A DNA stretch of 64,000 nt from Pusillimonas sp. T7-7. Its GTDB lineage: Bacteria; Pseudomonadota; Gammaproteobacteria; Burkholderiales; Burkholderiaceae_B. The notes below the pieces were generated by a model, which ran no database searches, was not told where the DNA came from, and was given only the letters and a program-made list of their open reading frames with translations. Positions 57,270 through 64,000 of this stretch are shown piece by piece (within the stretch, counting starts at the first letter, position 1; every line of letters begins with the position of its first letter). Made by a program: the position numbers and the translations under genes. Location of the stretch: positions 1,736,001-1,800,000 of the forward strand of contig NC_015458.1 of the NCBI RefSeq assembly GCF_000209655.1, read 5' to 3'.

Positions 57270-58763
57270 TTACTTCATGGAGATGGTCGTGTTGACTCCA
57301 GAAGCGTGCGCTGACCAACGCGCCGTAACAGTTTTGGTTTGAGTCCAGAAATGCACGGCCTGCTTGCCGTTGGGGCCCAGGTCGCCCAGTTTGGATGCGC
57401 GTGAACCCGTAAAGCTGAACCATGCCACAGGCACAGGAATGGGTATATTGATGCCGATCTGGCCCACATCGATATTATGCTGAAAGTAGCGTGCCGCGCC
57501 GCCGTCCTGGGTGAATACCGCGACGCCATTGCCGTTAGGATTATTGTTGATGAACTCAACCGCTTCTTCCAGCGTATCGACGCCCACAACGCATAGCACA
57601 GGCCCGAAAATTTCTTCGTGGTAAATGGCCATATTGGCCTTGACGCCATTAAATACGGTTGGCCCCACAAAGTTGCCGCTCTCATATCCGGGAACAGACA
57701 AATTACGACCGTCGAGCACCAGCTCGGCGCCCTCGTCCACACCTTGCTGAATCAGGCTTTCCACACGCTTCTTGGCGTTGGGCGACACCAGGGGACCCAG
57801 ATCGGCTTCTTTGTCGGAGCCGATATTGACCTTGAGCTTCTTGGCTCGCTCGATAAAGTCAGGCAGCCAATCGCGTGCTTCGCCCACCAGCACGGCCACC
57901 GACGTTGCCATGCAACGCTGTCCAGCGGCGCCAAAAGCCGCGCCCACCAGTTGATTGAGCGCCACCTCACGATCGGCATCCGGCAAGATGACGCAATGGT
58001 TCTTGGCACCCATCATGGCCTGGCAGCGCTTGCCCGCATTGGAGGCTCGCTGGTAGATCTCGGTACCAACGCGTGTGGAACCAATAAACGAAACAGCCTT
58101 GATGTCGGGGTGCTCGCATAGACCGTTGGCAATGTCAGGACCGCCGTGCACCACATTCAGCACGCCGGGGGGAAGACCGGCTTCCAGCGCCAGCTGAGCC
58201 AGCATCAGTGTTGAACTGGGGTCTTGCTCGGACGGCTTCAGAATAAAAGTGTTGCCCGCCGAGACGGCAATGGGAAACATGAAGCAAGGCAGCATGATGG
58301 GAAAGTTGAAAGCCGTGATGCCGGCACATACGCCCAATGGCTGAATCAAAGTATAGACATCAATTCCGGTTGCCGCGTTCTCGGCATACTCACCCAGCTG
58401 CAGGGAAGTCATGGAACACGCGTGCTCGATGACTTCCAGCCCGCGGCCTACTTCGCCTTCTGCATCGGGCAGGGTTTTGCCATGCTCAAGGGAAATGGAC
58501 TTGGCAATGGCCGACATATTGTCACGCACCAGCTTTTGCAAATTCAGCATGACGCGAGTGCGTGCACCCTGGCTGGTGTTGCGCCACTTCTGGAACGCTT
58601 CTTTTGCATTCGAGACCGCCAGATCCAATTCTTCTTTGGTGGCAAAGGGAACTTGTGCAACCACTTCTTGGGTTGCAGGATTGATGACATCCCGCCATTC
58701 GGTGGTCTTGGACTGGACGAGCTCTCCGCCTATAAGCAGGGGGATACGTGGTACTGCACTCAT
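57270..58763 (-). CDS. mmsA: CoA-acylating methylmalonate-semialdehyde dehydrogenase
   Basis: Aldehyde dehydrogenase family enzyme of 497 residues, forming propionyl-CoA (or acetyl-CoA) from methylmalonate or malonate semialdehyde in valine, inositol or beta-alanine breakdown. The nucleophile is C284 in GQRCMA, and GAKNHCVILPDAD is typical of the CoA-dependent class. AAGGAG precedes the ATG. It sits between a branched-chain-type binding protein (upstream) and the CysB-type regulator (downstream). Partner genes such as mmsB or acyl-CoA dehydrogenases are not in the window. Confidence 0.94.
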   Translation of the reverse strand: MSAVPRIPLLIGGELVQSKTTEWRDVINPATQEVVAQVPFATKEELDLAVSNAKEAFQKWRNTSQGARTRVMLNLQKLVRDNMSAIAKSISLEHGKTLPDAEGEVGRGLEVIEHACSMTSLQLGEYAENAATGIDVYTLIQPLGVCAGITAFNFPIMLPCFMFPIAVSAGNTFILKPSEQDPSSTLMLAQLALEAGLPPGVLNVVHGGPDIANGLCEHPDIKAVSFIGSTRVGTEIYQRASNAGKRCQAMMGAKNHCVILPDADREVALNQLVGAAFGAAGQRCMATSVAVLVGEARDWLPDFIERAKKLKVNIGSDKEADLGPLVSPNAKKRVESLIQQGVDEGAELVLDGRNLSVPGYESGNFVGPTVFNGVKANMAIYHEEIFGPVLCVVGVDTLEEAVEFINNNPNGNGVAVFTQDGGAARYFQHNIDVGQIGINIPIPVPVAWFSFTGSRASKLGDLGPNGKQAVHFWTQTKTVTARWSAHASGVNTTISMK

Positions 58764-58864
58764 TAAGGTCTCCTTGGCGCATACATGATGCTATAAATAA
58801 AAATCAACTTCACCAGGCCTGCCCGCATGACATATTGCATGAGGCAGGATTGGCTGGGCCCGGG

Positions 58865-60076
58865 TCAACTTTTCTTGACCAATGGGCAGGTGGACTCGGA
58901 CAAAGGCTGGAACGCTTCTGCGGCGGGAATGGTTGCCACCAGCTTCGACAAATCCCAGTCGCCGGTCGATTCGGCCGGCGTCTTGGCTTCATACAAATAC
59001 ATATCGTGAATCACGCGGCCATCCGGACGGATCGAGGCGTTGTGCATGACTGGATCTTCGATGGGGATCTCGCGCATCTTGTCGGCCACGACTTTACCGT
59101 CAGTCGATTCGGCGGCAGCCACGGCCTTCAGATAGTGCAGCACACTGGAATACACGCCCGCGTGGGTCATGGTCGGCTTCAGGCCGTCAAAGGCGTTTGC
59201 AAAGCGCTCGGACCATTTACGCGAGGCGTCATCGAAGTCCCAATAAAAGCCATCGACATAAGTCAGGCCTTGGCCGTTTTCCAGCCCCAGCGCGCGCAAG
59301 TCGGACAGGAAGATCAGCAACGAGGCCAGACGCTGGCCGCCTTCCACAATGCCGAACTCTCGAGCTTGCTTGATGGCATTGACCACATCGGCTCCGCTAT
59401 TGGCCAGCGCTACGACTTGAGCCTTGGAGCTTTGCGCCTGCAGCAGATAAGAAGCAAAATCAGGTACGCCCAGGGGATGCAGCACAGAGCCTACCACCGT
59501 ACCCCCGAGCTCCTTGACCATTTCTTCTGAGCCCTTCTGCAGGGAATGGCCGAAGGCGTAATCGACGGTGATGAAAAACCAGGACTTGCCGCCCTTGTTC
59601 ACCATGGCGCGCACACCGCCCACCGACTGCGAATAAACGTCGAACATCCAGTGAAAGCCCACAGGCGAGCAGCTGTCATTGGTCAACCCTGTTGTGGCAG
59701 GCCCGGAAAACAGCGCTACTTTGTTTTTCTCTTTGGCGATACCTTGCACGGCCAGCGCCACGGCGGAGTTGGTCAGGTCGGCAATGGCCGTCACACCATC
59801 ACGATCGAACCATTCGCGCGCTTTGGCCGCGCCAATATCCGCCTTGTTCTGATTATCGGCCGACACCACGTCGATATCCATGCCCTTGCATTCGGCCTTC
59901 AGGCAATCTTCAACAGCCAGCTTTGCCGCCACCACCGAACCCGGCCCGCCCATCGCGGCATAAGTGCCCGACATATCGGTGAGGATACCAATCTTGACCG
60001 GCGGCGCCGCCGCGTACGAACCGCTCGTCAAACCCATGCACAGGCTCGCAGCCAGTGACAAAGTAAATTTTTGCAT
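58865..60076 (-). CDS. Branched-chain-type ABC solute-binding protein
   Basis: A 403-residue periplasmic binding protein of the LivK family. A Sec signal peptide runs from MQKFTLSLAASL and ends near SYA-AAPPVK (about residue 23). The first lobe begins VKIGILTDMSGTYAAMGGPGS, typical of the family. Ligands of relatives include branched-chain amino acids, amides, urea and aromatic acids. CGGAGACAAGC precedes the ATG. No permease or ATPase genes are adjacent. It is divergent from the LysR gene at 60275, which may control it. Confidence 0.9.
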   Translation of the reverse strand: MQKFTLSLAASLCMGLTSGSYAAAPPVKIGILTDMSGTYAAMGGPGSVVAAKLAVEDCLKAECKGMDIDVVSADNQNKADIGAAKAREWFDRDGVTAIADLTNSAVALAVQGIAKEKNKVALFSGPATTGLTNDSCSPVGFHWMFDVYSQSVGGVRAMVNKGGKSWFFITVDYAFGHSLQKGSEEMVKELGGTVVGSVLHPLGVPDFASYLLQAQSSKAQVVALANSGADVVNAIKQAREFGIVEGGQRLASLLIFLSDLRALGLENGQGLTYVDGFYWDFDDASRKWSERFANAFDGLKPTMTHAGVYSSVLHYLKAVAAAESTDGKVVADKMREIPIEDPVMHNASIRPDGRVIHDMYLYEAKTPAESTGDWDLSKLVATIPAAEAFQPLSESTCPLVKKS

Positions 60077-60274
60077 GCTTGTCTCCGTTGTCTTTATGAT
60101 TTTTGTACATCAAGCCTTATAGGCATGACAAGAGCGAGCCCGCCGCATTGGTCGCACGGGTGTACGGCGAGCCTGGCTGCAGAAAGCTGCTCCATACCCA
60201 GTGTAGTTGTGTAAAAAACTTATTTCCATCAAAATATTTGCACATTCATTGCTAAAAAATGCACAACACACTTT

Positions 60275-61195
60275 ATGCTTGACTGGGACGGATTACGTTA
60301 TTTCCTGGAAGTTGCCCGTACACAGCGGGTCAGTGCAGCAGCACTGCGGCTGGGCGTGCGGCACAGCACCGTGTCACGCCGCATACATGCTCTGGAACTC
60401 GAGTTGGGTACGCTGCTGTTCGACAAATCGAAATCAACGGGTTTTACATTGACGGAAGAAGGCAACCGTTTTTTTGCCTATGCCGAGCAGATCGAAGGCA
60501 CCCTGATTACCGCGCGTGAGGAAATCTCGGGCCAGTCCCAAACCTTATCAGGCCATTTACGTGTCGGTTCGACTGAAGGCTTCGGCAATTATGTACTGGC
60601 TCCGCTCATGACCGATTTTCAGCGACGCTTTCCCGCCATCACGCTGGATATCATGCCGGTACCGCGTTTCATCAGCCTGTCCAAACGGGAAGCCGACATC
60701 GCCATCTCGCTTGAACGCCCGCAGCGAGGTCCTTACCTGTGCACCAAGCTGCTGGATTACTCTTTGAAGCTGTACGGCAGCACCGAGTATATTGCGCGCT
60801 GCGCCCCCATACTCAAGAAAACGGACTTGGCAGAACATACATTCATTGGCTACGTTGAAGAGCTGTTGTTCAGCGACCGACTGCGCTATCTGGACGATAT
60901 TGTTGCCAATAGCCGTGTCATATTCAAAAGCACCAGCGTGATCGCACAATACCATGCCGCGCTGCAAGGCGAGTCGCTGGCCATCCTGCCTTGCTTCATG
61001 GCGGCTCAAGACCCACGTCTGCAGGCAGTTCTGAATGACGAGATTGTGGTGACCCGCAGCTTCTGGATGTACTGCCACGAGGATTTACGGCACTCCCGGC
61101 GGGTAATGGCGTTATGGGATTTTCTGAAGAAGTCGGTGCAGTTGAATCAGGCGCTGTTGCGAGGGGAAACCAGCACCTTGCGGTATTTGGCTTGA
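60275..61195 (+). CDS. LysR family transcriptional regulator
   Basis: LysR regulator of 306 residues. The helix-turn-helix is at about 15-45 (RVSAAALRLGVRHSTVSRRIHALE), and the effector domain is about 92-290 (GHLRVGSTEGFGNYVLAPLM). It is divergent from the solute-binding protein gene across 198 bp, the typical arrangement for a regulator and its target, so it may control binding-protein-mmsA expression (inferred). Convergent with lptF. Confidence 0.88.
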   Translation: MLDWDGLRYFLEVARTQRVSAAALRLGVRHSTVSRRIHALELELGTLLFDKSKSTGFTLTEEGNRFFAYAEQIEGTLITAREEISGQSQTLSGHLRVGSTEGFGNYVLAPLMTDFQRRFPAITLDIMPVPRFISLSKREADIAISLERPQRGPYLCTKLLDYSLKLYGSTEYIARCAPILKKTDLAEHTFIGYVEELLFSDRLRYLDDIVANSRVIFKSTSVIAQYHAALQGESLAILPCFMAAQDPRLQAVLNDEIVVTRSFWMYCHEDLRHSRRVMALWDFLKKSVQLNQALLRGETSTLRYLA

Positions 61196-61221
61196 GTGCT
61201 GGCCAAAACCATCCGAGACAA

Positions 61222-62337
61222 TCAAGCTTGAGCCGGCCCTGGATCCTTGGGCGCCTTCACCCGCAGCTTCCGCCACATCATATAAAACATCAAGCCCGTG
61301 AATATCGCATGCACCAACCACAAGCCGATGCCAAAATTCAACTGCCCGCTACCTATCCAGCCCCGCGACAGATTGATCAAGTTCATGTATAGCAAACCCA
61401 CCAAGCCCGCGATCAGGAAATCGCCCGATCGACCCAGTCTGGGATTGACCGCACCCAAAGGAATCGCCAGCAAAGCCAAATTCAGTGCAGCCAGCGGCAA
61501 AGCCACACGCCACATAATCTGCGAAAGCGCCCGGTCATTGTCATCAGTAAACAGCTTGAGCGTCGGCCTGGCCTTGATCTGGCTCTCGGCCATCCTGCGT
61601 ACTGCCTCGGCTGAGCTCTCGCTGGCATTGCTCTCGAGCCGGAAACCATAGCTGTCGAACTCCATCAGTCGAAAGTCCGGCATATCCGGCTTAAGGTCAT
61701 AACGATGACCGTCTGTCAGCACCAGAAAACGATCGCCATTTTCCTCGGTCTGAATTCTTGCGCTTTCCGCCGTGACCACGCTCAACCATTCAGGCGTGAC
61801 AACCCTGGCGATCACGTTGCCCATCTCCTCGCCAGGTTCATTCGGTTCTTCAGCAAAGAAAACACGCGCCCCATCTTCCGTTTCAATAAACTGACCCGCC
61901 GTCACCTTGGATAGGTCAGAGCGCTGCTCAAAACGCTGCCTGTACTCGCTGATCTGCCGATAGGCCCAGGGTGAAGCCACCAGGGTCAGCACTGCAATAA
62001 TGATGGCCACCGGCACCGCACAGCGCAGCACCGGCCTGATCCAGTCCTTCAGCGACAGGCCACTGGCAAACCACACCACCATCTCGGATTCACGGAAATT
62101 ACGCGTGACCGTTGTAAGCACGGCGATAAAAAGCGAGACCGACAGAATCACCGGCAAAGCCGTAATGCTCGAGAAGGTAGCCAGACCGAACACCACATTC
62201 GCGCCTATGGTGCCGTTGGCAGCCTCGCCCAGCAGGCGGACCAGCAAAACACTGAGCCAAACGACCAGCAATGTCGAGAACACGACACCTGCGTGACTCA
62301 TAATTTCGGAGACGACTGAACGTTTGAATAGTGACAT
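61222..62337 (-). CDS. lptF: LPS export ABC transporter permease LptF
   Basis: Inner-membrane half-transporter of the LptB2FG complex that extracts lipopolysaccharide and passes it to LptC/LptA, 371 residues. Six segments flank a periplasmic beta-jellyroll domain (about 125-265). The start is MSLFKRSVVSEIMSH, and ATG 62337 is chosen to match the family start. An upstream in-frame ATG (62415) extends into pepA. It is divergent from pepA as in E. coli. lptG, normally next, is not adjacent, and the downstream neighbour is a convergent LysR gene. Confidence 0.95.
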   Translation of the reverse strand: MSLFKRSVVSEIMSHAGVVFSTLLVVWLSVLLVRLLGEAANGTIGANVVFGLATFSSITALPVILSVSLFIAVLTTVTRNFRESEMVVWFASGLSLKDWIRPVLRCAVPVAIIIAVLTLVASPWAYRQISEYRQRFEQRSDLSKVTAGQFIETEDGARVFFAEEPNEPGEEMGNVIARVVTPEWLSVVTAESARIQTEENGDRFLVLTDGHRYDLKPDMPDFRLMEFDSYGFRLESNASESSAEAVRRMAESQIKARPTLKLFTDDNDRALSQIMWRVALPLAALNLALLAIPLGAVNPRLGRSGDFLIAGLVGLLYMNLINLSRGWIGSGQLNFGIGLWLVHAIFTGLMFYMMWRKLRVKAPKDPGPAQA

Positions 62338-62392
62338 GAGAGAATATACGGGATAATCGTAAGCATCTTGTCGACACCTACTGGAAACTGGA

Positions 62393-63892
62393 ATGGAATT
62401 TAGCACACAGACCACTGCTTCTTTGCATCAAATCAAAACAGCGGCCCTTGCCGTGGGCGTTTTTTCGGATGGCATGCTCAGCCCTGCCGCCGACGTCATC
62501 GACCACGCCAGCAACGGTGCACTGCGCGCCATCATCAAAACTGAATTCACAGGCAAGCCCAATACACATCTGGTGCTTAGAAACCTGACTGGCATTTCCG
62601 CCACCCGCATCATTTTAGTTGGCTTGGGAAAACAAGACAGCTATAACGCTGCAGCCCATGCTGGCGCCGAACTCGTCTTTGCCAATTATTGCGCAAATGC
62701 CGGCCTTACAGAAGGCGTATCTGCATTGGCGGCCATCGACTGCCCCAAAGTCAAGCTGCGTGCCCGCGCCAAAGCCGCCGCAGTGGCCGCCGGCCGCGCC
62801 ACATACCGCTACGACACCACTCTCAGCGAAAAGCGCGAACCCGCCATCAAGCTTAAGAAATTCACGCTATGGGTAGCCCGCAACCAGGTTACCGAGGCTC
62901 AACATGGCTTGCGTGAAGGCCGTGCCATTGCCAACGGCATGAACCTGACCCGCCTGCTGGGCGATCTGCCCCCCAATGTCTGCACACCCACTTATCTGGG
63001 CAATACCGCCAAGAAGCTGGCCAAGGAATTCAAAAGTCTGAAGGCCGAAGTGCTTGCCGGCAAACAGATAGAAGCGCTGAAAATGGGTTCCTTCCTGTCG
63101 GTTGCCCGCGGCTCGTACGAACCGCCCGCCTTCATTGTGCTCAAGCATGGCGCCAGCACCAAAGCGGCAACCAAGAAAAACAAGGCGCCCATCGTGCTGG
63201 TCGGCAAAGGCATCACTTTCGATGCCGGCGGCATTTCGCTCAAGCCGGCCGCCAACATGGACGAAATGAAGTACGACATGTGCGGTGCGGCCAGCGTGCT
63301 GGGCACGATGCGTGCCGTGGCCGAGCTTGAACTCGACCGCGACGTCATCGGCATTATTCCTTCGTGCGAAAACCTGCCCAGCGGGCGTGCCAACAAGCCG
63401 GGCGACATTGTCACCAGTATGTCTGGCCAAACCATAGAAATCCTGAATACCGATGCCGAAGGCCGCCTGGTCCTGTGCGACGCCCTCACCTATGCCGAGC
63501 GCTTCAAACCTGCCGCGGTTATTGATATTGCCACCCTGACCGGCGCTTGCGTGGTGGCCCTGGGCCATGTCAACACCGGCCTGTTCAGCCAAGACGACGA
63601 GCTGGCCGAAGGCTTGCTGCAAGCCGGCCGCGAAGCCAACGACACGGCATGGCGCATGCCCATGGACGATGCCTATCAAGAACAACTGCGCTCGAACTTT
63701 GCCGATGTGGCCAATATCGGCGGCCCCCCCGCAGGCGCCGTCACCGCAGCCTGCTTCCTGTCGCGCTTTACCAAAAGCTATCCCTGGGCCCACCTGGACA
63801 TCGCCGGCACCGCCTGGCGTAGCGGCAAAGACAAAGGCGCCTCGGGTCGGCCCGTACCCTTGCTGGTTCAGTACCTGCTCGACCAGGCTTGA
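62393..63892 (+). CDS. pepA: Leucyl aminopeptidase (cytosol aminopeptidase)
   Basis: M17 metallo-aminopeptidase, 499 residues, removing N-terminal residues in the cytoplasm. In E. coli it also binds DNA in Xer recombination and carAB control. The active-site signature NTDAEGRL and the metal-binding KGITFDAGG are intact. The GxGKQDSY-type N-terminal domain is normal in length. Divergent from lptF. Its TGA overlaps the holC start (TGATG). Confidence 0.97.
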   Translation: MEFSTQTTASLHQIKTAALAVGVFSDGMLSPAADVIDHASNGALRAIIKTEFTGKPNTHLVLRNLTGISATRIILVGLGKQDSYNAAAHAGAELVFANYCANAGLTEGVSALAAIDCPKVKLRARAKAAAVAAGRATYRYDTTLSEKREPAIKLKKFTLWVARNQVTEAQHGLREGRAIANGMNLTRLLGDLPPNVCTPTYLGNTAKKLAKEFKSLKAEVLAGKQIEALKMGSFLSVARGSYEPPAFIVLKHGASTKAATKKNKAPIVLVGKGITFDAGGISLKPAANMDEMKYDMCGAASVLGTMRAVAELELDRDVIGIIPSCENLPSGRANKPGDIVTSMSGQTIEILNTDAEGRLVLCDALTYAERFKPAAVIDIATLTGACVVALGHVNTGLFSQDDELAEGLLQAGREANDTAWRMPMDDAYQEQLRSNFADVANIGGPPAGAVTAACFLSRFTKSYPWAHLDIAGTAWRSGKDKGASGRPVPLLVQYLLDQA

Positions 63893-64000
63893 TGCCAGTC
63901 ATGAGCCGGGTCGACTTTGCTTTCGGCGCCCCCAACCGCTTGCGCACGGCCTGCGAGGTCGTACGCAAGCACTACAGCGCGGGCCGTCGTGTGCTGGTCT
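63892..64000 (+). CDS. holC: DNA polymerase III chi subunit (partial, cut by window end)
   Basis: The first 36 codons are visible, including SRVDFAFGAPNRLRTACEVV. The chi subunit links the clamp loader to single-strand-binding protein. The ATG at 63892 shares its A with the pepA stop codon. ATG 63901 (MSRVDF) is an equally plausible start. The pepA-holC order is conserved. The end lies beyond the window. Confidence 0.85.
   Translation, partial: MPVMSRVDFAFGAPNRLRTACEVVRKHYSAGRRVLV

Overview
The window looks like ordinary, densely coded chromosome of a betaproteobacterium, most likely of the family Alcaligenaceae (Bordetella / Pusillimonas / Alcaligenes relatives). This placement is inferred from gene content and order (leuS-lptE-holA-proA, pyrG-kdsA...eno-ftsB, fkpB-ispH, lptF divergent from pepA-holC), a zinc-free type B ribosomal protein L31, and moderately high GC coding sequence. 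No rRNA, tRNA, insertion sequence, prophage, CRISPR array or plasmid function was seen.

Layout. 1-6.1 kb: a probable catabolic operon with an enolase-superfamily enzyme, a DapA/KDG-aldolase family enzyme and a fused hydantoinase/5-oxoprolinase. 6.1-10 kb: pirin, an unrecognised 183-residue protein with a Ser/Arg linker, a DUF4168 secreted protein and a DUF945 protein. 10-13.5 kb: a thiol isomerase, then the overlapping set fkpB-ispH-maiA, and radC. 13.5-18.3 kb: a lipoprotein hydrolase, rpmE2, a membrane glycosyltransferase and an overlapping MATE exporter. 18.3-23.2 kb: a glycine betaine ABC importer in the order proX-proW-proV, then cfa. Both fit a membrane/osmotic stress theme. 23.3-25.3 kb: a Bcr/CflA exporter and rpmB-rpmG. 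25.4-33.1 kb: a long plus-strand housekeeping run (leuS, lptE, holA, proA, a HemJ/CopD-like protein and a THUMP methyltransferase). 33.1-37.7 kb: a 61-residue orphan gene behind an unusually palindromic promoter, an RDD protein, an AMP-binding protein lacking its C-terminal domain, hslO and a lone TadE-like protein. 37.7-44.2 kb: pyrG-kdsA and eno-ftsB, separated by a marR/drug-exporter pair with its own promoter and operators. 44.3-53 kb: aminopeptidase P, scoAB, a thioesterase, ETF-ubiquinone oxidoreductase, a DMT transporter and acs (acyl-CoA, ketone body and acetate use). 53-56.2 kb: an HbpS-like protein overlapping an MFS gene, an NlpC/P60 lipoprotein and a cysteine-rich DUF2325 protein behind a Fur-box-like site. 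56.2-61.2 kb: a CysB-type regulator, mmsA, a branched-chain-type solute-binding protein and a second LysR regulator. 61.2-64 kb: lptF divergent from pepA-holC, with holC cut by the window edge.

No obviously new multi-gene system was found. The observations most worth following are: (1) the perfect 27-bp palindrome over the -10 box of a strong promoter at about 33.15 kb, upstream of an unrecognised 61-residue protein; (2) the cysteine-cluster DUF2325 gene with a Fur-box-like site; (3) the AMP-binding protein that stops at the domain hinge; (4) the marR/exporter cassette between kdsA and eno; and (5) the MLE/DapA/HyuAB-fusion catabolic operon. All functions are read from sequence motifs and memory of families. 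No search or alignment was run.
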